Below are positions 35,257 through 44,081 of a stretch of 64,000 nt of DNA, piece after piece. This DNA comes from DSOI01 sp041394885. Lineage in GTDB: Bacteria > Acidobacteriota > Terriglobia > Bryobacterales > Bryobacteraceae. Numbering within the stretch: the stretch's first letter is position 1; every line of letters begins with the position of its first letter. Below the pieces are notes generated by a model. It worked only from the letters and a program-made list of their open reading frames with translations. It searched no databases and was not told where the DNA came from. The stretch covers positions 1 to 64,000 of the forward strand of contig JAWKHI010000001.1 of assembly GCA_041394885.1 (NCBI GenBank), given 5' to 3'. The position numbers and the translations under genes are program-made.

Positions 35257-36925
35257 AGCCCAGATCCGCTTGCGTCACGTGATCCAGAAACAGCTTCCCA
35301 TACCCGCGCGTGTAGTGCGGCTTCGGCCGCTCGAACGCCGCCAGCCGGCGGTCGATCTCTTCTTGCGGCAGATTCACGTCGATCCGCCGGTTCGCCGCGT
35401 CCAGCACGATCTCATCCCCCGTTTCCACCGCCGCCAGCGGACCCCCAATCGCCGACTCCGGCGTCATGTGCAGCACCACCGTCCCGAAACTCGTCCCGCT
35501 CATCCGCGAATCCGATATCCGCACCATATCCTTCACCCCGCGCTGCAGCAACACCTTCGGCATCGGGATGTGGCCCCATTCCGGGAATCCGGGCCCACCA
35601 TGCGGACCGCCGTTCTTCAACACCAGCACCGTATTTTCATCCACCGGCAAATCGTCGCGATTCAACTCCTCCAGCATCGTGTAGTAGTTGTCGAAAACGT
35701 ACGCCGGTCCGCGATGCGTCAACAACTCCGCCGTCGCCGCCGTATGCTTGATCACCGCCCCGCCCGGCGCCAGATTCCCATACAGCACCAACGTCCCGCC
35801 CTCGGGAGCCAGCGCCTTGTCCAGCGGCCGGATCACATCGGCGTTGAAACACTCCGCCTCCGCCACGTTTTCCCCAATCGCCTTCCCGGTCACCGTGATG
35901 CAGTCCTTGTGCAGCAGGGGCAGCAGTTCCCGCATCACCGCCGGCAGCCCGCCCGCATAGAAAAAGTCCTCCATCAAGTACGCCCCCGACGGGCGCACGT
36001 TAGCGATGTACGGCGTCTTCTTCGAAATTGTATGGAAGTCCTCGAGCTTCAACTCGATCCCCAACCGCCCCGCGATCGCGATCAGATGCACCACCGCGTT
36101 CGTGGACCCTCCGATCGCCATGTCCACCGTCATCGCATTCTCAATCGCCTCGCGCGTCATGATTTGCGACGGCCGCAGGTCTTCCCACACCATGTCCACA
36201 ATCCGCCGCCCGCTTTGTTCCGCCATCGCCAACCGCCGCGAATCCGGCGCCGGAACACTCGCACACCCGGTGAGCGTCATCCCCAGCGCCTCCGCGATCG
36301 ACGTCATCGTCGACGCCGTGCCCATCACCATGCAATGGCCATGGCTCCGCGCCGAACACGCCTCCACCTCGCACAGCCCTTCATCGGTCATTTCCCCCGC
36401 CCGGTATTTATCGAACAGCTTCCTCATGTCCGTGCCGGACCCGATCTCGCTCCCGCGGTATTGCCCCGATAACATCGGCCCGCCAGGCACCATGATGGCC
36501 GGAATGTCCGCGCTCGCCGCACCCATCAACTGCGCCGGCGTCGTCTTGTCGCACCCGCAAAGCAATACCACTCCATCCAGCGGATTCGCGCGAATGCACT
36601 CTTCCACGTCCATCGCCATCAGATTCCGGAACAGCATCGTCGTCGGCTTCATGAATACTTCGCCGAGCGAAATGGTCGGAAACTCGAACGGAACCCCGCC
36701 CGCCTGCCAGACGCCCCGCTTCACAGCCTCCGCTACCGTACGCAAGTGGATGTTGCAGTGGTTCAGTTCGCTCCACGAATTGCAAATGCCGATCACCGGT
36801 TTGCCGAGAAAACTCTCCCGCGTCAGCCCCTCGCTGCGCACATAAGCGCGCCGGGCAAAACTGTAGTACTCGAGTGAGTCAAACCAAGTCGTACTGCGAA
36901 GCGTCCTCTTAGGCTGTTCAGGCAT
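35231..36925 (-). CDS. IlvD/Edd-family dehydratase, probably sugar-acid (arabonate-type)
   Basis: 564 residues from ATG 36925 (MPEQPKRTLRSTTWF); the frame stays open to 38017 but that is antisense to the nitrilase gene. Iron-sulfur and Mg ligands are C57 (NHCNIH), C125 with D126 and K127 (CGCDKTTPAQ) and C198 (SHGHCMVMGTAS). The N-terminal RSTTWFDSLEYYSF, with VKRGVWQAGGVPFE, is closer to L-arabonate/pentonate dehydratases than to valine-pathway IlvD as I remember them. It would convert an aldonate to a 2-keto-3-deoxy acid. Neighbouring hexuronate-type MFS genes support a catabolic role. Dihydroxy-acid dehydratase remains the alternative. Confidence 0.82.
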   Translation of the reverse strand: MPEQPKRTLRSTTWFDSLEYYSFARRAYVRSEGLTRESFLGKPVIGICNSWSELNHCNIHLRTVAEAVKRGVWQAGGVPFEFPTISLGEVFMKPTTMLFRNLMAMDVEECIRANPLDGVVLLCGCDKTTPAQLMGAASADIPAIMVPGGPMLSGQYRGSEIGSGTDMRKLFDKYRAGEMTDEGLCEVEACSARSHGHCMVMGTASTMTSIAEALGMTLTGCASVPAPDSRRLAMAEQSGRRIVDMVWEDLRPSQIMTREAIENAMTVDMAIGGSTNAVVHLIAIAGRLGIELKLEDFHTISKKTPYIANVRPSGAYLMEDFFYAGGLPAVMRELLPLLHKDCITVTGKAIGENVAEAECFNADVIRPLDKALAPEGGTLVLYGNLAPGGAVIKHTAATAELLTHRGPAYVFDNYYTMLEELNRDDLPVDENTVLVLKNGGPHGGPGFPEWGHIPMPKVLLQRGVKDMVRISDSRMSGTSFGTVVLHMTPESAIGGPLAAVETGDEIVLDAANRRIDVNLPQEEIDRRLAAFERPKPHYTRGYGKLFLDHVTQADLGCDFDFLRK

Positions 36926-37019
36926 AACAGACCACTGTAACAATGTCGTGCAAGTTTCAGCTCGCGGCTGGGCTTTCGTTCCTCCTGCCCGCCCGGCAAG
37001 CCTACACCGGCCAGCCAGC

Positions 37020-37045
37020 ACCAGCGAGCCTACACCAGCGAGCCT
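37020..37045. repeat. Short tandem repeat before the nitrilase gene
   Basis: ACCAGCGAGCCT occurs twice with a 14-bp period, directly ahead of the ATG at 37049. A related AGCCTACACC copy lies near 36999. It occupies the place of the ribosome binding site, which is otherwise weak. Confidence 0.5.
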
Positions 37046-37048
37046 AAA

Positions 37049-38317
37049 ATGGAGTTCATGCGATCCATACTCCTGGTCCTCGCCATCGCCCTCCCCACCC
37101 TCGCCGCCACTTTCGAATCCGACCCCGCCTGGAGGCCCTGGGCCGCCCGCGACGAAATCGCCCCTCGCACATGGAAAGACACTCACGTCTTCCGCACCGC
37201 CGGACCCTCGCTCGCCATCTCCGGCAACTCCAATCAGGCCGCCGCCGGAGGCTGGGAGCACCTGACACAACCGGTCCAACCCGGGCAGTGGTATCGCCTC
37301 CGCGCTTTCTTCAAATCCCAATCGGTGCCCGACGCCAGCCTCCGCATCCTTGCCCGCCTCGATTGGCGCCGCCCAGGCGGCAAACGCACCGGACAGCCCG
37401 ACTACGGCTATCGAATCCAACCTGCCGGCGATTGGTCCGAACTCACCCTCGAAGCGCCCGCTCCTCCCGAAGCCGACTCCGCTGCCATTCAACTCTATCT
37501 CCAAAACGCCGCTCAGGGCGTCGTCTGGTGGGACGACCTGTCTTTCCAGCCCATCCCCGCCCCCGGACCCCGCAAAGTGACCGTCGCCGCCATCAACCTC
37601 CGCCCGCAAAAAACCGGATCCCGCCAAGCCAGCGTCCAGCAGTTTTTTGACCTCGTCCAGGCAAAGGTCCAACCCTCTGCCGACGTCATCCTCCTCCCGG
37701 AAGGCATCTCGATCGTCGGCACCGGCAAGAACTACGCGGAAGTCGCCGAGACCATTCCCGGCCCCACCTCCGAAAAACTCGGCGAACTCGCCCGCACAAA
37801 AAGCGCCTGGGTCGTCGCCGGCATCTACGAACGCGAAGGACCGGCCATCTACAACACCGCCATCCTCATCGATCGCGCCGGTAACGTCGCCGGCAAATAC
37901 CGCAAAGTCTACCTCCCGCGCGAAGAAGTCGAAGGCGGCCTTACCCCTGGCAGCGACTATCCCGTCTTCCACACTGACTTCGGCAAAATCGGAATCATGA
38001 TCTGTTGGGATCTCCAATACGCCGACCCCGCGCGCCAGTTAGCCCGCCGCGGCGCCGAACTTCTCCTGGTCCCCATCTGGGGCGGCAATGAAACCCTCGG
38101 CAAAGCCCGCGCCATCGAGAATCGCGTCTTCGTCGCCTCCTCCGGCTACGACTACCCCACCTACGTCATGGATCCCGACGGCGAGATTCTCGCCATCGCT
38201 CCAACTACCGGCAGCGCCGCCCTCGCCACCATCGACCTCAATCGCCGCTATGCCGACCCGTGGCTCGGTGACATGCGCGGCCGCTTTTTCAAGGAACTCC
38301 GCGACGATATTCCATAG
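37049..38317 (+). CDS. Exported carbon-nitrogen hydrolase (nitrilase superfamily) with N-terminal carbohydrate-binding-like domain
   Basis: 422 residues; ATG 37049 or 37058 both precede a signal peptide (MRSILLVLAIALPTLAA). Residues 20-175 form a beta-sandwich ending in VVWWDDLSFQP, the usual end of a CBM-type domain. The nitrilase core begins at VTVAAINLRP and holds the Glu-Lys-Cys triad: E in ILLPEG, K in KYRKVYLP, C in IMICWDLQ. Such enzymes cleave amides or nitriles. Export and the added sugar-binding-like domain suggest an extracellular or periplasmic amide substrate. It is divergent from the dehydratase gene, with 123 bp between the starts. Confidence 0.82.
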   Translation: MEFMRSILLVLAIALPTLAATFESDPAWRPWAARDEIAPRTWKDTHVFRTAGPSLAISGNSNQAAAGGWEHLTQPVQPGQWYRLRAFFKSQSVPDASLRILARLDWRRPGGKRTGQPDYGYRIQPAGDWSELTLEAPAPPEADSAAIQLYLQNAAQGVVWWDDLSFQPIPAPGPRKVTVAAINLRPQKTGSRQASVQQFFDLVQAKVQPSADVILLPEGISIVGTGKNYAEVAETIPGPTSEKLGELARTKSAWVVAGIYEREGPAIYNTAILIDRAGNVAGKYRKVYLPREEVEGGLTPGSDYPVFHTDFGKIGIMICWDLQYADPARQLARRGAELLLVPIWGGNETLGKARAIENRVFVASSGYDYPTYVMDPDGEILAIAPTTGSAALATIDLNRRYADPWLGDMRGRFFKELRDDIP

Positions 38318-38397
38318 CCCCCCCGGCACGAATTGGCCCATCCCCGTGTCATAGTTCCACACCCTTGCGGGCGACCGGCAAGCCAAACCGTCTGATT

Positions 38398-38448
38398 CCA
38401 ATAGACAAAAAGTATTGGTACTCTAGTTGCAGACATTGCATTGTCTGC
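38398..38448. promoter_or_regulatory. Two dyad symmetries upstream of the modular secreted protein gene
   Basis: CCAATA (38398-38403) pairs with TATTGG (38413-38418). GCAGACA (38429-38435) pairs with TGTCTGC (38442-38448) around TTGCAT, forming a 20-bp near-perfect palindrome flanked by TAGTT on both sides. They lie 40-90 bp before the start at 38491, and no T run follows, so operators are more likely than terminators. Confidence 0.4.
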
Positions 38449-38490
38449 TAGTTACTGTCAGGTAAAACGCACATGGACCGGAGCACGCCG

Positions 38491-41400
38491 ATGACTCGAA
38501 AACTTCTCGCTTTTTCCGCAATCGCACTGCTGGGTATGGCCATCCCGGCCGCCGCGCAAACCATCACAGCCAGCCCCTCCTCCCTCAATCTCTATCACCA
38601 GGTAGGCCTTGGATCCTCTCCCCAAAAGACCGTAAACGTCTCCTTCTCCAGTCAACTCGCCACCACCGTTACCCTCAGTTTCTCAGGACAAACCGGGTGG
38701 CTGTTCGTCAGCGCCACCGGCCCTCAGCCGGTGAGCGCCGGATACTCTTTGACCGTGATCCCTACCGTGCCCGGCAGTTTCACCCGTTGGCGTGTATCAG
38801 GCACAGATCACCATCACCGCCCGGGCGCTGGCTCGCTCGTGATTCCTGTCACCCTCACCGTCAGCACCCAGCCGCTCCTGATTTCCAATAAGGCTTCCCG
38901 TTGAATTCGTCTTCGCCGCCGGCGGCGCTCCTCCGCCCACCCAAACCCTCGACATCGGTAGCACAACCCCTGGCATCGCCTTCACCGCCGCTGCCACCAC
39001 CGGTAGCGGCGGAGCCTGGCTCAGCATCACCCCCACATCCGCCACCACCGCCGCCCAGTTGACCGCTTCCGCCAACCCGTCCGGGCTTCCCGTCGGCACC
39101 TATGGCGGTGAAATCGTGGTCGCCGCCGCTGGCGCCGGAAACACCGTCCGGGTCCCAGTCACGCTCCGCATCATTGACCAGTTGCAGTTGAGCGTTACCC
39201 CCGCCTCGCTCCAGTTTGACTATCAGGTCGGCGGACCCAACCCACCCGATCGCATTCTCTCCGCCTCCACCAGCGGGATCCCCATCCTCACCTCGGCTAC
39301 CGTCAGCACGGTCAGTGGCGGCAATTGGCTCAGTGTCGCCCCCCCAGCGGCAATTCCCCTCTCAACATGTCCGTCACCGCCAACCCCGGCGGCCTCACCC
39401 CCGGCACCTACAATGGAACCATCCGTCTAACCGCCACCGGCGCCTCCAACAGCCCCATCGACGTGCCTGTGACTCTGCGCGTCACCAACGACCCGCTCCT
39501 CCGCGTGAGCCCGTCGTCGGTCGTTTTCACCTATCAGACCAACGGACCCCTGCCGGCGAGCCGGCCCATCGTCGTCGCCAACGCCGCCGGAACCGCTGTT
39601 CCTGTCTCGGTCACCACGTCCACCTCCCAGGGCGGGCTCTGGCTCTCCGCCGTACCTGCCAGCGCGTCCACTCCGCTCGCCGTCGTCGTCTCAGCCAACC
39701 CCGCTGGGCTCCTGCCCGGTCTCTACAACGGGTCAGTCACCATAACGGGAACCGCGGCCAACAGCCCACTGACAGTCCAGGTAGCGCTGGTGGTCACCAC
39801 CGCGCCCGCCGTTCGCCTTTCGGAAAGCCAGTTGAACTTTACCTACACCACCAACTCCGTCCTCCCCCCGCCTCAAACCGTCGCCGTTTCGAGCACCGGC
39901 GCTGCCACGAACTTCGCCGCCGCCACCATCGCCGGCGTCACCTGGCTGAGCGCCACCCCACCGCCGGCACCACACCAGGCACTGTCACCGTCAGCGTAAA
40001 CCCAGTCGGCCTCGCGCCAGGCGTCTATTCGAGCGTCGTCTCGTTTGCTACCACCGAACCGGGCGCCATTGCCATCAGCATGCCCGTGGAACTCACCGTG
40101 AGCGCCAGCCCGCTCATACGCGTACAATCCAGTGCCTTGCGCTTCCAATTCAACACCGGTTCGTCTCCCCAGCAATCAAAACCTCCAAATCGATAGCACC
40201 AGCGGCGCTTTCACCTACAGCATCACCGCGCCCACCTCCACCGGCGGACCCTGGCTCGCCGTCGGACCCTCCTCCGGCGTGAGCGGCTCCAACATCAGCG
40301 TCGGAGTCAATCCCGGCGGCTTGCCCCAAGGCACCTATAGCGGCCTCGTCGCCATTGAAGCTCCCGGCGCCGCCAATAGCCCGCAATATGTACCGGCCAT
40401 ACTCGGCGTCGCCACTTCGGTTGACCTCACCGTCAATCCCAACCTCTTGTCGTTTGACTACACCCCGGGCGCCAGCCTGCCCGCGGCCCAGACCCTCTCC
40501 CTCGCCACCTCCAACACCGTCATCAACTATGCAGCCACGGCGGAAACCCTCTCCGGCGGAACATGGCTCTCAGTCACACCCACTGGCGGACTTACCCCCG
40601 CCTCCCTGCAGGTCTCGGTGAATCCGCAAAACCTCGCGCCCGGCTCCTACGCCGGTTCCATCCGTATCACCTCCAGCCAGGCCACCAACAGTCCGCGCGT
40701 CGTCCAGGTGACCCTCAATGTCCGCCAGGCCGCGCCCACCCTCGCCGTCAGCCGCGATACGTTGTCGTTCGCCTTCACGCCGGGATCGGCCGTTCCCGCC
40801 GCGCAACAGGTCCAGGTCACCTCGAGCGGTGACCCCGTGCCCTTCTCCGGCACCGTCTCCACCACCTCCGGCGGCAACTGGATCACCGCCGCTAGTTCCT
40901 CCGCCACTACCCCAGCCACCCTCACCATTACCGTCAATCCCACTGGTCTCGCCGCCGGCACCTATACCGGGACTGTCAACGTCACCTCCACCGCCTCGGC
41001 TTCCAACACCAGGGCGATCGCCGTTACGTTGACCGTCGCCTCGATTCCGGCGCCCAGCATCACTACCTTCGTCCACGCCGCCTCGTTCGCACCGTCGGCG
41101 GCCGTGCCTGGCATGATCTTCACCATCTCCGGCGCCAATCTCGGCCCGGCCAGCCCGCTCCAGACCAGGCTCAACCAAAGCGGGAATGTGGACTCCAACC
41201 TCGGAGGCGTCCGCGTCCTGTTCGATAACATCCCCGCGCCTCTCCTCTACGTCTCCGTCAACCAGATCAACGGGGTCGTCCCCTACGGGGTCTCCGGACG
41301 CGCCTCGGTTCGCGTGAGCGTCGAGTACCAGGGCGTCACTTCCGGCACACAGGAACTCCGCGTCGTCGACGCTAACCCGGGCATCTTCCTCCTCAATCAG

Positions 41401-41763
41401 GCTGGCCAAGGTGCGATCCTCAACGCCGACAATTCGGTCAACGGCGCGGGCCGTCCCGCTGACCGCGGACAGCCCATCGTGATCTACGCCACCGGCGAGG
41501 GCCAGACCTCTCCGTTCGGTATCGACGGATCCATCCCCGGCGTCAACGCGCCTCTCAAGTCGCCTCTGCTTCCGGTAACGGTCGAAATTGGCGGGATTCC
41601 CGCTGAAGTCCTCTACGCCGGTTCAGCCCCAACCTTCGTCTCCGGCGTGCTGCAGATCAATGCAAGAATCGCCGCGAACACACCCACCGGGTCCAACGTG
41701 TCCATCCGCGTACGCATCGGCGCCTTCGCCAGCCCTCCCGGCGTCACCGTCGCCGTTCGCTAG
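38491..41763 (+). CDS. Large secreted protein of about eight BACON-like modules with C-terminal Solibacter-type domain; several frame breaks
   Basis: ATG 38491 with GGAG 8 bp ahead starts a signal peptide (MTRKLLAFSAIALLG...PAAAQ). About eight modules of roughly 100 residues follow. Each begins like LTVNPNLLSFDYTPGA and contains GGTWLSVTP, then NPQNLAPGSYAGSI, resembling BACON/Ig-like adhesion domains. From about 41085 comes the TIGR03437-type C-terminal domain: SGANLGPASPLQ, LYVSVNQINGVVPYGVSGR, IYATGEGQTSP. The reading frame changes near 38790-38890, 39345, 39960 and 40150; from 40150 to the stop it is intact. Whole modules survive on both sides of each break. The protein probably binds glycans or acts at the cell surface. 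A terminator follows at 41794. Confidence 0.65.
38560..41040. repeat. Tandem array of about eight protein-coding modules, period about 310 bp
   Basis: Module starts are visible at about 38560, 38900, 39185, 39495, 39815, 40115, 40420 and 40735, each encoding a beta-strand opener ending in a phenylalanine-rich strand and a GGxWLS block. The spacing is about 310 bp. DNA identity between neighbours is partial, so this is an old array rather than a fresh duplication. Confidence 0.7.
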
Positions 41764-41793
41764 CGCCCCCTGTCGCCCTTCGAGAACCGCCGC

Positions 41794-41840
41794 CAGCGGG
41801 CAGCCTGTAGCCAATCCGCACAGGCTGCCCGCTGTGTTTT
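41794..41840 (+). terminator. Rho-independent terminator after the modular protein gene
   Basis: CAGCGGGCAGCCTGT (41794-41808) pairs perfectly with ACAGGCTGCCCGCTG (41820-41834) across an 11-nt loop, followed by TGTTTT. It lies 31 bp after the stop codon at 41763. Confidence 0.85.
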
Positions 41841-42073
41841 CGCCTCTTCCCGCGGGAGCCCCCCTCCACCCGAACAGGGCTCCCACAACCGCCATCTTTT
41901 TCACCGGATGTGCGGGTAGCCACCGGTCCCCGGCGCACTGAGCAGCCCCCGCAAAGACCCTATTCTGTCCTTCATTTACGGACTATTCCCCGGAAAAACT
42001 TTCCACGATACTATTCAGTACACGCGCAGCGTCCGATAGACACGCGACGGGTAAGTAGTTGGAGAGTTCCCTC

Positions 42074-42529
42074 GTGAACCTGATCAATCATACCGGTGAC
42101 GAAATCGAAATGAGCGCGGCGGAATGGAGCGAAATACGCCAGCTCGCCGTCCTTCACGGTTGGACCCCGCAGGGAACATCGGCCCCCCCGCTTGACTTTG
42201 ACGCGCGCCGAACGGGTCGCTGGTCAGGAAGCTACGATGCCCCGACCGGACAAATGGTTCGTCGCGAAGATGCCGCCCGCTTGGCCGACGCCATCGAACT
42301 CGCCAGGCGTCCGCATCACCACCGCCTGTTGTCGGAGGGCGCAGTCGGCCGCGTAATCCGCTTCCTCCGCTCCGGTCCATTTCTCCTCACCGGCAGCCCC
42401 GTCCCGGAACCCCCTCCGCCAGCGCTGCCCCTCGATCATCAGTTGATTTCGCTCAGCGCCGCACTGGAGCAGTCCGTCAGGATCGAAGCACCCATGCCCT
42501 CCGATTCGGTCACCTCAGACCGGAAATAA
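42074..42529 (+). CDS. Hypothetical protein, 151 residues
   Basis: GTG 42074 has GGAGAG 7 bp upstream (42061-42066); an in-frame TTG at 42059 lies before that site and is unlikely. The N terminus reads MNLINHTGDEIEMSAAEWSE, and RREDAARLADAIELARRP forms a helix in the middle. The C-terminal third is rich in proline (PVPEPPPPALPLDHQ). There are no membrane segments or known motifs. I do not recognise a family. The 310 bp before it hold the terminator at 41794 and otherwise no gene. Confidence 0.6.
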   Translation: MNLINHTGDEIEMSAAEWSEIRQLAVLHGWTPQGTSAPPLDFDARRTGRWSGSYDAPTGQMVRREDAARLADAIELARRPHHHRLLSEGAVGRVIRFLRSGPFLLTGSPVPEPPPPALPLDHQLISLSAALEQSVRIEAPMPSDSVTSDRK

Positions 42530-42840
42530 ACCACCCCCGGAAGGGCAACCGGAGACCGGTTCCGAGACGGCGGACGATTCGCTGCGAATCCTTCCATCTC
42601 CAACACGCTGAGTCCCTTATCCCGTCAGAATCTTGCCGCCTCACAGGCCCGGGTTTGCGCGCGACCCGCCGCTTCGCCCTACCATCGGATTGGACCGGAG
42701 CCGCGGCCGTTAGCCGCACGCAGGTCATCGCCGTGGAAAGGAGGAGGAGCATGTTCTTATCTAAGGAGACGAAGCCAGCTAACTACCCGTTAGTCAGCAA
42801 CCTGACAAAAAAAACAAACCCGATTCAAACCCGATTCGCG
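42530..42840. other. Intergenic region with an isolated strong ribosome binding site and an 11-bp tandem repeat
   Basis: No supported gene lies here. A very strong AAAGGAGGAGGAG (about 42737-42749) precedes ATG 42751, whose frame (MFLSKETKPANYPLVSNLT...) runs on antisense into ssb. If translated, only its first 30 codons are free of ssb. CAAACCCGATT is repeated in tandem at 42815-42825 and 42826-42836, just after the ssb stop. Small hairpins CTAAC/GTTAG and GTCAG/CTGAC lie next to an A8 run (T8 on the ssb strand) and could help end the ssb transcript. Confidence 0.4.
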
Positions 42841-43341
42841 TTAGAACGGAACGTCGTCGTCCGAGATCCCCTGGTCGCCGTACGGATCCGGCTGCGCCGC
42901 TGGCGCCGGACGTCGCGCCGTTCTGGGCATCGACACCGGACCGCCTCCACCGGAAGACTGTTCGCGACCCGCGTACCCGCCGCCCGAGTCGTCCGCGTCG
43001 GCGCCGCCACGGCCGCCAAGCAGAATCACATCGTCGGCCACCACCTCGGTCACGTACTTCTTGTTGCCGTCCTTGTCGTCGTAAGACCGGCTCTGCAGGC
43101 GCCCTTCGCAGTAAATCTGTTTCCCTTTGGTCAGGTAATTCGCCAGATTTTCCGAGCGCCACAGCACAATGTTGTGCCAGTCGGTTTCTTCTCGCCATTC
43201 GCCCGTCTGCTGATCTTTCCAGCGCCGGCTGGTGGCGATCGAAAACGTGGTTCGAGCTTGACCGCCCGGAGTAAATCGGGTTTCGGCATCCTTGCCCAGG
43301 TTGCCTACGAGAATCACTTTGTTGACGCTACGCGACGCCAT
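42841..43341 (-). CDS. ssb: Single-stranded DNA-binding protein
   Basis: 166 residues. The OB fold begins MASRSVNKVILVGNLGKDAE and continues with FSIATSRRWKD, TDWHNIVLW and LTKGKQIYCEGRLQSRSYDDKDG. A flexible linker rich in Gly, Ser and Pro ends in the acidic tip DDDVPF, which docks repair and replication partners. Length and layout are standard. The gene stands between a YkgJ-like gene on the same strand, 8 bp upstream, and an intergenic stretch with no clear hairpin terminator. Confidence 0.95.
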   Translation of the reverse strand: MASRSVNKVILVGNLGKDAETRFTPGGQARTTFSIATSRRWKDQQTGEWREETDWHNIVLWRSENLANYLTKGKQIYCEGRLQSRSYDDKDGNKKYVTEVVADDVILLGGRGGADADDSGGGYAGREQSSGGGGPVSMPRTARRPAPAAQPDPYGDQGISDDDVPF

Positions 43342-43349
43342 GGTACCTG

Positions 43350-43967
43350 TCAGCGTATCATACCAGGCGGCACCCGGCCAAGCATCGCCCGGGCCACGGT
43401 GATTGGCTCCGGATCACGGTATCCGCCGCTCTCGTTGTACTCCCGCTGCACCTGCTTCCACTCCCCATGCAACTCCGTCTGGATCTGGATCAACTGCCCG
43501 TCTTCGATCTCCTCTCCGGGTGCGAAATTCAACTCGCACGCATACACCCGGCCCGGCCGATCCGGGTTCCATAGCGGAATCCCGAACTTCCTGCACAGGA
43601 TCGGACGATGCTCATAGATCGCGCAGCGGTCGTCCACCAGCGCCGGACAAGCCAGTCGTGCGCCCGCCGGAGGGAGACTCCCCCAAGCCTCGCCGCCATC
43701 GGCCCCCGTGTTCATCAGGCGCGCCCTCTCTTCCAGATACGCTCGCGCCTGCTCGCGCAGCCGCCGCGCCACCTCCTCTGGCAGCGTCTCCACGCCACGC
43801 CACACCTCCGCCGCCTCGATTTCCGTGATCTGGAACAACTGGTGGCAGCACGCACTACAGCCCGGACCGCATCGGATCCGATCACCATGAAGGCGGCGGT
43901 TCCGCGCGAACTCGTCGGCGTAGCCGTCGATGACAGCTCGATGTCGATCGTTCACCCATGTCTCCAT
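43350..43967 (-). CDS. YkgJ-family zinc/iron-cluster protein
   Basis: 205 residues from ATG 43967 (METWVNDRHRAVIDGY). Clustered cysteines are arranged as in the YkgJ (CxxCxxCC) family: RCGPGCSACCHQL near residue 40, then ARLACPALVDDRCAIYEHRPILCRKFG. The family is thought to bind a metal or Fe-S cluster, and its function is not settled. The downstream gene is ssb, 8 bp away. The longer open frame to 44549 is antisense to the next gene and is rejected. Confidence 0.8.
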   Translation of the reverse strand: METWVNDRHRAVIDGYADEFARNRRLHGDRIRCGPGCSACCHQLFQITEIEAAEVWRGVETLPEEVARRLREQARAYLEERARLMNTGADGGEAWGSLPPAGARLACPALVDDRCAIYEHRPILCRKFGIPLWNPDRPGRVYACELNFAPGEEIEDGQLIQIQTELHGEWKQVQREYNESGGYRDPEPITVARAMLGRVPPGMIR

Positions 43968-44081
43968 GAACGTTCCATGACCATTCTCTCCCCGCTCGCC
44001 CGAGGAAAGAGTTGGCGAACCGGCCGGTTCTGGTCCATAATACAAACTAACAGCACCGCGAGGTGCCGGGAATAGGATCTC

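Noticed and set aside
33637..35751. 704-residue plus-strand frame rich in Arg, His and Pro
   Set aside because: Composition typical of an antisense frame; lies opposite the GT-C and dehydratase genes.
35231..38017. A 928-residue reverse frame that would fuse an upstream domain to the dehydratase
   Set aside because: The part above 36925 is antisense to the nitrilase gene and crosses the intergenic region; the dehydratase has a good start at 36925.
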